Source of the DNA: Rhizoctonia solani
Taxonomy: Eukaryota; Basidiomycota; Agaricomycetes; Cantharellales; Ceratobasidiaceae
Direction: 5' to 3'
NCBI RefSeq assembly: GCF_016906535.1
Contig: NC_057378.1
Coordinates: forward strand, 1,984,001 to 2,048,000
Length of the DNA stretch: 64,000 bases
Part shown: positions 15,071 to 27,056 of the stretch, in pieces
How the letters are laid out: every line of letters begins with the position of its first letter
Position numbering within the stretch: the stretch's first letter is position 1
The notes under the pieces: model-generated
Database searches by the model: none
The model's input: the letters and a program-made list of their open reading frames with translations, nothing else
Told to the model about the DNA's origin: nothing
Position numbers and translations under genes: made by a program

Positions 15071-15359
15071 TGTTGAAGCGCAGGTATGTTGATGCTAGAT
15101 GTAATGTATACTCAGCTTGACTATGATATAGCAAACTATATTCAATGTACCTAGATGTAATGTATACTACAGGTACTTGTGAGATAACATGAAAAGATAG
15201 AAAATAATCCGTACTTTACCTCAGCTTTGACTATGATATAGCAAACTGAGGTTTACATGAAAAATTCCATGAGCATATATGCAAATATTACAAACAGATA
15301 CAAACGCGTCACATGGACACGTATACAGGTTATCTAGTTATGATACTGATATTACAACA
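15071..15359 (-). repeat. Copia 3' LTR (left)
   Basis: TGTTGAAGC to TTACAACA. It matches the right LTR except for about 99 extra bp after TGTTGAAGC. The extra stretch carries GATGTAATGTATACT twice and a partial copy of the adjoining LTR sequence (GACTATGATATAGCAAAC), so it looks like local duplication. Confidence 0.88.
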
Positions 15360-17343
15360 CGCCCACTCAGAATCATGACGGAATAAAAGAGAAAATAGAG
15401 AGAACTATGCCATACCCATATCTGTAATGAACTTTGGAAATTTAAGTTGTCCAAGGGGCTTTGTAAGCACGTTGGCAACTTGTTCATTGGTAGGGATAAA
15501 TTTAAGTTCTATCTCCTTGAATGCAATCAATTTGCAAATGAAATGATACTTCACTTGTATATGTTTTGTATTTTGATGATTGCTCAGATTTTTTGCAAGT
15601 GCAATAGACAATTGATTGTTGGTTAACAGAGCTGTTGGTCCGTTTGTAAGAAAACCTAATTTGGATAGGAAACTTCAAATCCAAAGAATTTCTTGTGCTG
15701 CGCTTGTGGCTGCAACGTATTTGGCTTCAGTACTCAATAAAGATATTGTTGGCTGTTTTCTCAATGACCATGCAATAGCACCTCTGGCCAGAATGAATGT
15801 CCAACCAGTTGTAGACCAACTTGTATGCGGATCTCCAGCGTAATCTGCATCAACAAACCCAATGAGCTCTGAATTCTTAGAGCTGTTGTACACAATTCCA
15901 AGATCTTTTGTGGCTTGTAAGTACTGTAGAACTTGTAGCAATGCTGACCAATGCTCCTTCCCAGGATTTGCGGCATGTTGAGCAAGCAGTCCTGTTGCGT
16001 ATGCAATGTTGGGCTGAGTTGAGATCATTCTGTACATAAGTGAGCCAACACCTTGTTGGTAGAGGGTGCGGTCCACGCTTGGTGAGTTTATTTTGGAAGG
16101 CTTAACAATTCTGCCATTGGGGTAACGCATGGTTTGCAGTCTTCCATCCCAAACGTTTAAGAACATTGTCAATGTATTGACATTGGGAAATTTTTAGCGT
16201 CCCTGCCTTTCAATCCCTTGTTATCTTGACCCCAACAAACATTTGTGCCTCCCCCAGATCTACTATGTCAAAAGATTTAGCCAAATTGACCTTTATGTCT
16301 TCAAGGTATGATCTTGGTGTGCCTGCAAGCAACATATTGTCAACATGCGCTAATATTATTGCTAGTTTATTGTCTTCCCTTTGCCAAAAAACAGCATGGT
16401 CAGTCTTGCATTGGGTGAATCCAATTCTTGTGAGTACCTTGCGCAAACATAGGTAAAATGCTCTTGCCGCTTGTTTCAACCCGTATAATGCCTTCACAAG
16501 TTGCCATACTGACTTATTGTTGTTGCAAAACCCCTCAGGCTGCTCCATATCTATCTCCTTGTCTAAATTGCCATGTAAGAACGCAGTCTTGATGTCAAGT
16601 TGAAGGAGCTCAAGGTTTTGGTTAGCAACTTTGCTTAGGAGCACTCAATATGAGTTGGACGCAGCTACAGGTGAGGAAACTTTGTTGAAATCAATGCCCG
16701 GGCGCTGAGAATATCCTTTTGCAACCAGTCAGGCTTTGTATTGAACAATTTTGCCATTGGGTCCACGTTTATATGTGAGAACCCATTGACATTCCACAAC
16801 ATTCTTGTCTGTTGGACAATTTGCTTGTTTCCAGACTCTGTGTTTGGTAATCAAGTCAATTTTGTCAATCATTGCAGCTAACCAGAGGTGAAAATCCAGC
16901 CTTTCCATTGCTTCTTTGAACGTCTTGGGTGGTTTGTTGATTACTGACATATAGGCGTACTTGGTGTGTTTGTTTGTCCTTGCACCGTACCATTCTGGCA
17001 GGCAAATGCGTTGAGTCAAACAACAAGGTTGAGCAGGAGGTTCAGGCGTTGGTTTGCAAGTCTCTGGGGACTGTGCGCGCAATTGGTGAGGCAATGTAGT
17101 AGATGCTTTGGACTCCAAATCAATTTTGACCATAGGTCTGTCTCTTTGGATTTTCTCATCTGTTTTTGAGACTGAAATTTTGACTTCCCTGGTATGTGTT
17201 TTTGATTCTTTCTTGTCACCCACTTGCTTGGCGTTCCATTTGGGCTTTTCAAAATCCTCAATGATAATTTGTTGACGTGATTCACCGCCCTTGTTGAATA
17301 CAACATCTTGTGAGGTGAGGATCTTCCTGCTTGACTGCTCTAC
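15360..17343 (-). pseudogene. Copia reverse transcriptase and RNase H, decayed
   Basis: Minus-strand pol fragment. The RT N-terminus is near 17220-16729 (QWVLTYKRGPNGKIVQYKA). The palm follows with LLQLDIKTAFLHGNLDKEI and VKALYGLKQAARAF (16644-16210). The catalytic YVDD box reads HVDN. RNase H is at 16172-15675 with GFVDADYAGD and LLSTEAKYVA, then a C-terminal tail to 15405. Frame changes separate the blocks. Together with the fragments upstream on the minus strand it once formed a single polyprotein. Confidence 0.85.
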
Positions 17344-17895
17344 TGTTACAACCTCCTAACATACACCATTAGAATCGCACGATTTTTCTATTATTTTTAG
17401 TATTTTTTACGGACCCAATATCTTTTGTTTTTCGATCACGTGATCTCGGCGCTTATTGCCAAGATGCCGCGCCGAGATGCCGTGCCAAGGGCGCTTAGGA
17501 GAAATCCACGCTTCTGCGCAGCCTGCAGCATGCTTCTCATTTATCTTCTGTACTTCTTTCTCTCACGCGCACAGACCATGTAGATAGTGCACTTTGTCTA
17601 TATACAGCAGGAAAATTGCTTGGAAACACCAAGTCAATTTTACCTTGTCTCATACTCATTGAGGAGGATCCAGCCAGCTAAGTAGCCAGCCCCCTTAGTC
17701 ACCAGTAGCAACCCCTTTACCTTACTCACCACACCTCCCAGGCCAAAGGCCCCCTTGCAGTAGCATAGAAGTAGTAGACCGCCTTAAGCGGTATTAGTAG
17801 CCTAGTTAGATAGTTAGACCACCCCTGTCAGTAGTAGTACGGCCGTAAGCGCCCGCCCACTAGCAAGTACCCAACCTTACAGTTGGCGTACAACA
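17344..17895 (+). repeat. Solo LTR, Gypsy family, TSD TCTAC
   Basis: 552 bp, TGTTACAACC to GTACAACA, same family as the LTRs of the Gypsy element at 21488-27598 but in plus orientation. Perfect 5-bp duplication TCTAC at 17339-17343 and 17896-17900. Contains a TATATA stretch near 17600 (CTATATACAGC). Confidence 0.92.
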
Positions 17896-18129
17896 TCTAC
17901 CAGTATGTGTGCCTTTTGATTCAGCGTGAACCCTAAATATTGGCATTTGATTGACCTTGCTTGCTTGGTTTGTTTATTGTGGGTATGCGTGCCCATGCCT
18001 TGCAACCAAATATGTGGATTTGCAATATGTTGGGGATCTTTCTGGTGAAGATTTCTTGAGGGGTCTGCCCATTTAGGAATTGTTTCAGAGTAATATTCCA
18101 TAGGTACGCTGCATAAATGACTGCATATC
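17896..18129 (-). pseudogene. Copia integrase C-terminal fragment
   Basis: Minus-strand fragment of the Copia pol containing AYLWNITLKQFLNGQTP and FGCKAWARIP, typical of the end of the Copia integrase (normally ..GxTPyE..., FGCxay). Bounded by solo LTRs. Confidence 0.75.
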
Positions 18130-18687
18130 TGTTAAACCTCCTTAAATATACCATTAGAATCGCACAATTTTTCTATTATTTTTAGTATTTTTTACGGACT
18201 CCATATCTTTTGTTTTTCGATCACGTGATCTGGCGCTTATAATGCCGAGATGCCGCGCCGAGATGCCGTGCCAAGGGCGCTTAGGAGAAATCCACGCTTC
18301 TGCGCAGCCCGCAGCACGCTTCTCATTTGTCTTCTACATTTCTTTCTCTCACGCGCACAGACCATGTAGATAGTGCGCTCCGTCTATATATACAGCAGGG
18401 AAATTGCTTGGAAACACCAAGTTGATTTTACCTCGTCTCTTACTCACTAGAGAAGGTAGCCAGCCAGCTAAGTAGCCGGCCCCAATCAGTTCCCAGACGC
18501 TCACCACCCCCTTACTCATCACACCTCCCAGGCCTAAGGCCCCCTCGCAGTAGTACAGAAGTAGTAGACCGCCCTAAGCGGTATTAGTATAGCCTAGATA
18601 GTTGATTACATAAGCAGTGCCTGTAGTAGTACGGCCATAAGCGCCCGCCCACTAGCGTGTACCCAACCTTACAGTTGGTGTACAACA
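18130..18687 (+). repeat. Solo LTR, Gypsy family, TSD ATATC
   Basis: 558 bp from TGTTAAACC to GTACAACA. The duplication ATATC lies at 18125-18129 and 18688-18692. Confidence 0.92.
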
Positions 18688-19104
18688 ATATCCCCAGAAT
18701 TGATCCACCATGTTCATGTTGATTTGAATTGTTTGCTGACAATTGTTTATGGTACAAATGGCTCTTTCAGCCACACTGTTACTCTCCAATGAGTCAGGTT
18801 TGGTCACTTGATGCTGTATCCCATTCATATGCATCCAGCTCTCAAATTCTTTGGATTGGTATTTGCCTCTGCCATTGGTACGTAGTATCTTGATTTTATT
18901 CCCAATTAAGTTTTCAACTGATGCTTTTAATTCCTTGAATTGCAACGGGTATTTGTCCTTACTCTTCAGGATATTCACAAACATCATTTGCAATTTATTG
19001 TCAATTGTAACTGAAAAATATTGGAATCCGCCAATGGCTTTGATGGGTAACAGACCACATAGATTGCTGTGCATGAGCTCAAGTAGCTCTGAGGCGTGGT
19101 TTTG
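18688..19104 (-). pseudogene. Copia integrase core fragment
   Basis: Minus-strand fragment with MHSNLCGLLPIKAIGGFQYF, ILRTNGRGKY and SWMHMNGIQHQ, matching the Copia integrase catalytic region. The usual SDNGGEY motif reads TNGRGKY, so an active-site residue is lost. The SNSVAERAI segment is kept. Confidence 0.8.
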
Positions 19105-19664
19105 TGTTGTACACCACTGTAAGGTGGGTACTTGCTAGTGGCAGGCGCTTAAGGCCGTAACTAATACAGACACTGTTTATGAAATCTACTCTAGGCTATA
19201 CTACTGTAGCGCTTAAGGCGCTCTACTTCTAACTACTGCTGACAAGGGGGCTGTAGGCCTGGGAGGTGTGGTAGGTGAATATAGGGGGGTGAGCATGTGA
19301 ACTACTTAATGGGCCTGCTACTTAGCTGGCTGGCTACCTTCTCTAGTGAGTAAGAGACAAGGTAAAATTGACTTGGGGTCTCCAAGTGATTTCCCTGCTG
19401 TATATATAGAAGAGAGCGCACTATCTACATGGTCTGTGCGTGTGAGAAAAGAAGTACATGTGTGAATGAGAATTGTGCTGCGGACTGCGCAGAAGTGTGG
19501 ATTTCCCCTAAGTGCCCTTGGCATGGCATCTCAGCGCGGCATCTTGGCATAATAAGCGCCGAGATCACGTGATCAAAAGACAAAAGATATCAAGTCCGTA
19601 AAAAATACTAAAAATAAGAGAAGATTTGTGCAATTTCAGTGGTATAGATAAGGAGGTTATAACA
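19105..19664 (-). repeat. Solo LTR, Gypsy family, TSD TTTTG
   Basis: 560 bp in minus orientation, TGTTGTACACC to TTATAACA on the plus strand. Duplication TTTTG at 19100-19104 and 19665-19669. Confidence 0.92.
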
Positions 19665-19898
19665 TTTTGGGACTTAGAGAACGGCGCGCGGGTTTGTTTG
19701 CCTTGTATACATGGGCCGCAGATTGATTCAGGAGGTGAGCAACTTCCTATTATCCATGCCTTTAACTGCGCCTTTTCTGACCATTTCTAGGATGTATTTG
19801 TAGTTGATATGGCTAATTGTCAATGCCAAGTGGTCAAATTGGCTCTTGCAATAGCAGTTGCAGCATAGGCAACAAAATTGTGTGCCTTGGCGTCATTG
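19665..19898 (-). pseudogene. Copia GAG-pre-integrase fragment
   Basis: In minus-strand frames this shows ARANLTTWH, then ISYKYILEMVRKGAVKGM and CGPCIQGKQTRAPF. These correspond to the pre-integrase HHCC zinc region of Copia elements. A stop and frame change split it. Confidence 0.7.
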
Positions 19899-20474
19899 TG
19901 TTGTAGACACAGTCAATACCAGGGAATTTATTCCCATTTTCTTGGATTTAAACAAAGGCAAACAGACAACATTTTCAATCACGTGACTCCGGCGCTTATA
20001 TCATACGCTAAGCGCCAAGCCACATCCCCATCCACGCTTACCTCAGCATACGTAGCCACCTCCACCTGATGACATCATTATGACACGTCAGTGACACGTA
20101 TGCATGAGTAAGGCCAACTGCGGATTGGGGTTCTTATTTGATACAATATTGCATATAGTTGTATTTGTAATTAGGTAGCTCTGTAATATATAAGGCCAAC
20201 CAACCATGGTAACACCCAGGTTGATTACCTCTTGTTGCATCACTAAAAACTGTACAAGGCCTTAGGCTGGTAACTACTAAGTCTCCACTGTACTTGTTGC
20301 CTTAAGCAACTTCCTCCTTGTAGATACATAGTTTGCCATTGTCATTAGGACTTTGGTCACTATACTTAGGTAGTTAGTTGTTGTAGGTAGCCTCCCCACC
20401 GCCTTAAGCGGTTTACTCAGTCTATACGGCCACAGCGCCCGCTACCTAGACAACCCTTAAGGACGTCTAGGACA
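19899..20474 (+). repeat. Solo LTR of a second family, TSD CATTG
   Basis: 576 bp, TGTTGTAGACAC to TCTAGGACA, flanked by CATTG at 19894-19898 and 20475-20479. Unlike the other solo LTRs in most of its length, with a TATA-like TAATATATAAGG near 20187. It shares only short GCGCTTA/CGCCTTAAGCG motifs with them, so it is probably a related but distinct element. Confidence 0.85.
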
Positions 20475-20738
20475 CATTGCGTTTGTTCTGATTGTCTGGT
20501 TTGACCAATCCAATGTGTGCGGTTTCTTTGGTACGTTTCACTTGTGCATTTAGTTTGTAGAGTTGATCAGTTTGACAAGCATAACCAATCTTGGGACCTT
20601 GTCCCTTATTTGCAACAAGGACCGCGCCATAGTCCTTTCCAAATGCAACCTCTGTCCTGTTGTTTGCAAGTTCTTGGACCAACATGAGGTTTGCTTGTAG
20701 CTTGGGTACGTGTAGGACTTCTTTTATTACCGCTTTGT
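20475..20738 (-). pseudogene. Copia protease-integrase linker fragment
   Basis: Minus-strand frame containing VIKEVLHVPKLQANLMLVQE, the conserved segment after the Copia protease, then TDQLYKLNAQVK. Bounded by solo LTRs on both sides. Confidence 0.75.
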
Positions 20739-21292
20739 TGTTGTACGCCAACTGTAAGGTTGGGTACACGCTAGTGGGCAGGCGCTTGTGGCCGTACTAC
20801 TACACTTGCTTATGTAAACTAACTACCTAAGGCTATACTAACAGCGCTTAAGGCGCCCTACTTCTATCTACTGTTGACAAGGGGGCCAGAGGCCTGGGAG
20901 GTGTGATGAGTGAAATAAGGGTGAGCGTCTGAGTACTACTGGGGGCTGGCTACTTAGCTGGCTGACTACCTTCTCTAATGAGTAAGAGACAAGGTAAAAT
21001 TGACTTGGGATCTCCAAGCAATTTTCCTGCTGTTTTTATAGACAAGGGAAGGTATACATGGTCTGTGCATGAGATAAAGAAGTGTTTGTGTGAAAAGAGA
21101 AGCATGCTGCAGGCTGCGCAGAAGCGTGGATTTGTCCTAAGCGCCCTTGGCACGGCATCTTGGCGCGGCATCTTGGCATAATAAGCGCCGAGGTCACGTG
21201 ATCAAAAAACAAAAGATATAGAGTCCGTAAAAAATAGTAAAAATAATAAAAAATCAGGCGATTCTAATGGTATAATTAAGGAGGTTATAACA
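20739..21292 (-). repeat. Solo LTR, Gypsy family, TSD TTTGT
   Basis: 554 bp in minus orientation. Duplication TTTGT at 20734-20738 and 21293-21297. Confidence 0.92.
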
Positions 21293-21487
21293 TTTGTGCT
21301 CAGTTCCTTGATGGTTTTGCATCACAATAAAAACGCAACCAATGCCTGCAGCCGGGATTTGCTTCTGTTTCCAACTCAAATGTGGACAGGCAATGTAAGT
21401 GGACAATATGTGGCAACCAGTGTTGATTGGGCGTCATGTGCTTTGATGCACCCAAATTGAGTAGCCATGAGTTATTGGCTGGTTCAC
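21293..21487 (-). pseudogene. Copia protease fragment
   Basis: Minus-strand frame with NNSWLLNLGASKHMT, equivalent to the Copia protease active-site region (normally LDSGAS-H-T). The catalytic Asp-Ser pair reads NL, so this copy would be inactive. Confidence 0.75.
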
Positions 21488-22036
21488 TGTTGTACACCAA
21501 CTGTAAGGTTGGGTACACGCTAGTGGGCGGGCGCTTATGGCCGTACTACTACAGGCACTGCTTATGTAATCAACTATCTAGGCTATACTAATACCGCTTA
21601 GGGCGGTCTACTACTTCTGTACTACTGCAAGGGGGCCTTAGGCCTGGGAGTGTGATGAGTAAGGGGTGGTGAGCGTCTGGGAACTGATTGGGGGCCGGCT
21701 ACTTAGCTGGCTGGCTACCTTCTCTAGTGAGTAGAGACGAGGTAAAATCGACTTGGTGTTTCCAAGCGATTTCCCTGCTGTATATATAGACGGAGCGCAC
21801 TATCTACATGGTCGTGCGCGTGAGAGAAAGAAGTGTAGAAGACAAATGAGAAGCGTGCTGCGGGCTGCGCAGAGCGTGGATTTCTCCTAAGCGCCTGGCA
21901 CGGCATCTCGGCGCTCTTGCGCATTCGCGCGATGCGCAGATCACGTGATCGAAAAACAAAAGATATGGAGTCCGTAAAAAATACTAAATAATAGAAAATT
22001 GTGCGATTCTAATGGTATATTAAGGAGGTTATAACA
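21488..22036 (-). repeat. Gypsy 3' LTR
   Basis: 549 bp. Defines, with 27057-27598, the LTR family seen as solo copies across the window. Contains a TATATATAGACGG core promoter block and a CACGTGATC motif near its outer end. Confidence 0.92.
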
Positions 22037-22046
22037 TTGCCCCCCC

Positions 22047-25000
22047 TTAAAGGCTCTTGGCGGAGTCACAAGCCTTTTTCAGTCGTGACCTGTTGAAACG
22101 TTGAATCTCTTCTTGGCTATGTTCTAGGAGTTCTTCCGGTTCCCAGGAATTGTCTTCCGGTCCGTATCCCTTCCATTTAATTAGGTAAAACCATTTTCCC
22201 CGTTGTCTTTTAGAGTCGATGATTTGTTCAACTTCATATTCTTCTTCCCCTTCTATTGTTCAGGAGGGGGTCGATCTGGGAATGGTTGGCTTGGGGATTT
22301 GTGAGCCTTGGACAGTAGCCCCCGTAAAAGACGTCATGGATTTTCAGTGACTCAGGAAGTTTCAGGCGGTATGCGTGGCTGGAGATCTTTTTGGTGACTT
22401 CAAAAGGTCCCAGGCGCTTAGGGTCCAATTTGTTGGAGTTGGAACGGATTTCCACATTCTTTGCGTCCAGCCATACTTTCTCCCCAATTGCGTATTCCGG
22501 GATTGTGCCCTTTGTTCCTGCCATTTTTTCCTTTGTCATCCTTAAGCGGATTCGGCTTCTTTCCATTCCTGCGCCAGGGTGTCAGCTAGGTTGGCTTCTG
22601 GGACGTTCGCTGGGACATTGGATGGGTTCATGACCGGACTTCTTCCATATACCAGTTCAAAAGGGGTTTTTCCCGTGGCAGAGTGCTTGGCGTTGTTATA
22701 TGCATACTCGGCCAGTGGTAACCATGTGGCCCAGTCTGAGTGATCTGCAGCCACGTACAATCTAAGGTAGAACTCTATGAACTGGTTAACCCTCTCTGTT
22801 TGGCCATCCGATTCCGGGTGGTATGCTGATGAGAAGGCGGTTTAATCCCAAGCCATTGGTACAGTGCCCTAAGAATTTTCTGGTAAACTGGTGCCTCTAT
22901 CTGAGACAGTTTTCAGGGGTAGCCCGTGTAGCTTCCAGACGTGATTGACAAATAAATCTGCTAAGCCCTTTGACGTGATCTTTTTCAAGATGGGAATGAA
23001 ATGGCCAAACTTTGAAAAGGAATCGATTACCACCAGTATGGCGTCGTGCCCCTGAGATTTGGGAAACCCTGTGATGAAGTCATATGATATCGTGTGAATG
23101 GGTAAGGCGGGACTTCCAAGGGTTTCAGGGAGATGACTGGGCATGTGCGCGTCGGTTGGCTTGACAAACTGGGCAACACTCAACCCATTCTTTGGCGGAT
23201 GATTTCATTCCGGGCCACCAGTAGTTCCTGCTGATAAGCTCAAGCGTCCTTTGTTGGCCTGGATGTCCCGCCAGTGGAGAGTCATGGAATTCCCTCAATA
23301 GTTGCTCTTTAAGGGGCTCTGAGTCTGGGACCACCAGTTTTCCGCGGTACCATAGCAGGTCTTCCTCCCAGTCGTAGTCTTGGTAGGCTTTTCGAATAGA
23401 GGGGGGTGCGTTGTCAGCATCTTCCGTCAGGAATTGGATGATGGCTCTAGGGATGGGTCCTCCCTTAACTTGTTCCGTATTTCCGTGACAATTTCAAGTT
23501 CCTCTTCCAATGTGTTGGCAAACACCTTGGCTGGTAGCATAACCTCTGGTTCCTGGGGTATCCGTGTAATCTGATCTCCTGGATAAGGCGTCCGGCTTCC
23601 CTGATTGTTTCCCTGGGCAATAATGTATCTCAAAATTGAAGTCACTCAGGAATACCCGCCATCTAGCATGTTGTCGGTTGAAGGTCCGTGCCTGCATCCA
23701 ATATTCTAGATTCCTATGATCGGTGAAGACCTGTACCGGTTTGTCCGTTGCTTCCAAAATATCCTCCATTCTTCTAGCGCCTTGATGATAGCCAGGAGCT
23801 CCTTATTGTGGGTGTCATAATTAGCTTCTGCTCCTGAGAATGACTTGGACATGTAGGCAATCGGATGAAGGCGGTTATCTTCCCCTCGTTGGCTCAGGAT
23901 GGCTCCCATGGCTACGCCTGATGCGTCCGTTTCTAGGTAATAAGGGAGTCTGGGTTCGAGTGGATTAGGACCGGGGAACGGGTGACTAGGGACTTCAATT
24001 CCTGAAAGGCTTCTTCCTCTTGGGACTCCCAAGACCATGGGATTTCCTTTTTGTGAGATTGTGGAGGGGGCGAGCCACGGAACTAAAGTTGGGGATGAAT
24101 CGGCGAAGATAGTTTACGAACCCTAGGAAGGCCTGGACCTGCTTGACTGTTTTCGGTTGGGCCATGATGTAACGGCCTCAATCTTCTTCTGGTCCATGGA
24201 GAAGCCTGCAGGGGATATGACAATGCCAAGGTAATTGACTGTGGTGACGTGGAAGTGACATTAGAGAGCTTGCAGAACAACTGGTTTTTCATTAGTCTCA
24301 ATAGGACTTCCCTAACGTGTTCTGGATGCTTCTTGGGGTCTTCTGAAAAGATGAGGATGTCATCCAAGTAAATCACCACTGTGACGTCAATGAGGTCTCT
24401 GAACAAGTCATTCATGAATGTTGGAAGGCGGCCGGGGCGTTGGTGAGACCAAAGGGCATGACCAGATATTCAAATAGTCCACTTGGTCCTGAAGGCCGTC
24501 TTCCACTCATCTCCTTCCTTAATCCTGACGTTATTATAACCCCAACAAAGATCTAGTTTGGTAAACATCTTGGCATGTCTTAATTTGGCCATGAGGTTGT
24601 CTTGCCTGGGGAGCGGGTAGACGTTTTTTGTGCGTGACGTCATTCAACTTCCTATAGTCAACTACCAATCTGAGAGAGCCATCTGCCTTTTTGACGAACA
24701 TAACCGGGCGCCTGCTGAGGAGGTACTGGGACAAATTTACCCGTGGCTAGTTCCTCCTCGATATGTTGTTGAGGGCCTTGGACTCGGCGTCGGTCATACC
24801 ATAAATTGGTCCAGGGGAGCTTAGCATCAGGGACAAGGTCATGGAGATGTCGTATTCCCTATGTGGGGGAAGGACCTTGAATTCTTCTTTGCCAAAGACT
24901 TTAGCAAATTCGTGGTATTGTTCTGGAAGATCCGCCAATGGGTTGGTATCTGCTTCTTCCTCGATGCTATCTGGGCTTGTTCAGGGAACGTAACATGTCC

Positions 25001-25340
25001 CTGTTGCCAGTCAATCAAAGGGATTCCGAAGTGAGCCATGTCATGCTAGGATAGCCGGGGTGTTTGCCTATGGGCAAACAAGGAAAGGAATGTGTGTGAG
25101 TGGCCATTGGCCGAGACCGCGAGTTGAACCTGGTGCCAAATGCGACCAGCTGGGATATAGTACCATCTAACATTCTCACAACTCGTGGATTTTCGAGTTG
25201 GGTTTTTGGAATTTTTAATTTTTCAACTACGGAGGGGGAGATGAAGTTCGATGTTGCTCCGGAGTCTATGAGTGTTCTGAGTGGTCTGCCGGGGAATTCT
25301 GGACGTATAGGTCGATATATAATAGGGGTTTTTTTTTGAG
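22047..25340 (-). pseudogene. Gypsy chromovirus pol (RT, RNase H, integrase, chromodomain), frameshifted
   Basis: From high to low coordinates: RT with [12 protein letters not shown] and VIYLDDILIFS (catalytic LDD kept); RNase H with YYLETDASGVAMGAIL and [11 protein letters not shown]; integrase zinc region with HPGQQRT; core with SYDFITGFPKS and SDRGT. A basic segment with GPFEVTKKIS follows, then a chromodomain (about 22240-22047) with FYLIKWKGYGPEDNSWEP. The chromodomain typically guides integration to heterochromatin. At least six frame changes or stops separate the blocks. Confidence 0.85.
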
Positions 25341-25374
25341 TCTAGGGCGAGAGATACAAATTCAAAACTATCTA

Positions 25375-26693
25375 CTAATTGTCCATTTTTCGAGTCGGGG
25401 CTTGGCAGCAGTCCTCGACTTCATCTTTTCCCGACTCATCCTCGGCAACCTTGGCTATTTCTTTGATTGTTGCCTTCCAACCGTTAGGGCACTGCTTGAT
25501 CCCATGGCCCTTCTGGCCGCACTTGACGCAAAGACCAGACGCGCGGCGGCGGTCCCTTTCTTCCGGGGTGACATAGTTAGGGTCCTCCGATAAACGGACC
25601 CGTTGAGTGGTGGTGGTGGAAGTGGTGGCTACGGTGGCCGGGGACTTAGCGGGGGTTTTCTTGGGTCGGTTCTCCTCATTCTCCCAACGAATATCAATTT
25701 TGATTGAGGCGGCAAATATGGCCTCGAGATCATCGTCTGGAATGTTGTCCTTGGTGGACAGGAGTTCCTTCACCTTCCAGTGAAGACCGCGCGTGAACTG
25801 GGCAATGAACGCCTCAGTGTTCCAATTGAGTTCCGCCATAAGGTTGCGGAACTTGGTTACATACTCAGCCGTGGTTGTGGACTGAGTTAGTGCGGCGATC
25901 TTCCTGGCAGCCGCTCTTTTGGCATTGGGGTCTGCAAATGCCTCCTTGAATTTGGCCGTTAAGGCCGGGATAGTGGTAGGGGGGTTGCCCTCGCCCTTGA
26001 TGATGGTCCCTATGATAGGGAGGGCCCAATCGGCGGCCTTGTCTGTCATGTGGACAAGATCCATACCACCATCTGTTCTTCCTCATCAAACTGGTCCCTG
26101 TGGAGGGCCACCCAAAAAGCATTGATCGAGCCACTGGGTGCCTTGCGTCCCCTAGTATCACCCTTATAAGGATCTGGAAGGTCCATTTTGGGTTGTTTTA
26201 TATTGGACCCTGCATCGAAGGGGTAAGGGACCCAAGGTGTCGCTTAGGCGTACCTTGAGGCTCTTTTTTGGGCCGCCTTGGTTCTTCCTCTTCCTCTGAG
26301 TCAAACCCTGTTCCTCTTGAGGGGCGGAATGGGGCTTTGAGCCCAGGCCTAACCGTGCCTGGAGTGTGAGCTTCCCCCCCTGAGTGGGTAGGAGGGGTGA
26401 CAGGCCCGAGGTCGTTGGTCTCCTTGCATATGGCTTTGAGCTCAGAGCTGTTGGCCTTGAGAGTGGATTTGGGCCTGCAAGGACCCGATTTGGCTGGTGA
26501 GGGTGTTGATAGCCTCGAGGAGAGAGGTAAGGGTCGGCTCCGGTTCCATTCCGGGCAAGTGTTGCGGAGGGGGTGATGGGCCGCGAGAGGTGGTTGGGAG
26601 CGGGTTGCCAAGGGACGTTGAGAGGAGCGGCTGGAGGGACGGAGTATGGGTGAGGGACGCCAGAGCGTGTGGAGGGAATCGTGGAGACGGCAT
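25375..26693 (-). pseudogene. Gypsy gag, frameshifted
   Basis: Minus-strand gag in at least three frames. The N-terminal segment (26590-26442) has LTSLLEAINTLTSQIGSLQ, a short coiled-coil-like stretch. The capsid region (26064-25700) contains TTAEYVTKFRNLMAELNW. The C-terminal zinc knuckle is CVKCGQKGHGIKQC. A poly-acidic SEEEEEP segment lies between. Confidence 0.8.
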
Positions 26694-27056
26694 GGGGGGG
26701 GTGCCTGTGACAGGACTTATGAGCGGTTTTTTTTGTAGTATACTAACGCTAAACCCTTGCGTCTAGTACCTAGCGTTGGACTGTCCCTACACAAATCAAC
26801 AGACCTGGCGGTCGTGATATGAGCGGTTTTCAGCAAGGGTATTTCAGCGGCTAGGGTCGCTGACTACTGAGTTGGCAAAACTCGGGGTATGCGGGCGATT
26901 AGAGCTCGTCAGCCTTATAGCAATTCAGTACTACGTGGGGGGGGAGCTTTTGATTATTATGCTCCGCAAGGTGGCCCCGATCACGGTTATTTCCCTTGTG
27001 CTAGTACTGGGAGTCCTCTCGTTGTTGATCAAGCCTACAAAAAGTCGATTTTACAA

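Noticed and set aside
20950..21171. Recurring short frames inside the LTRs (for example 19318-19524, 20950-21171, 27285-27518)
   Set aside because: The same peptide-like text appears in every LTR copy because the LTRs are homologous. It overlaps the LTR promoter and has no start or length in common, so it is not treated as a gene.
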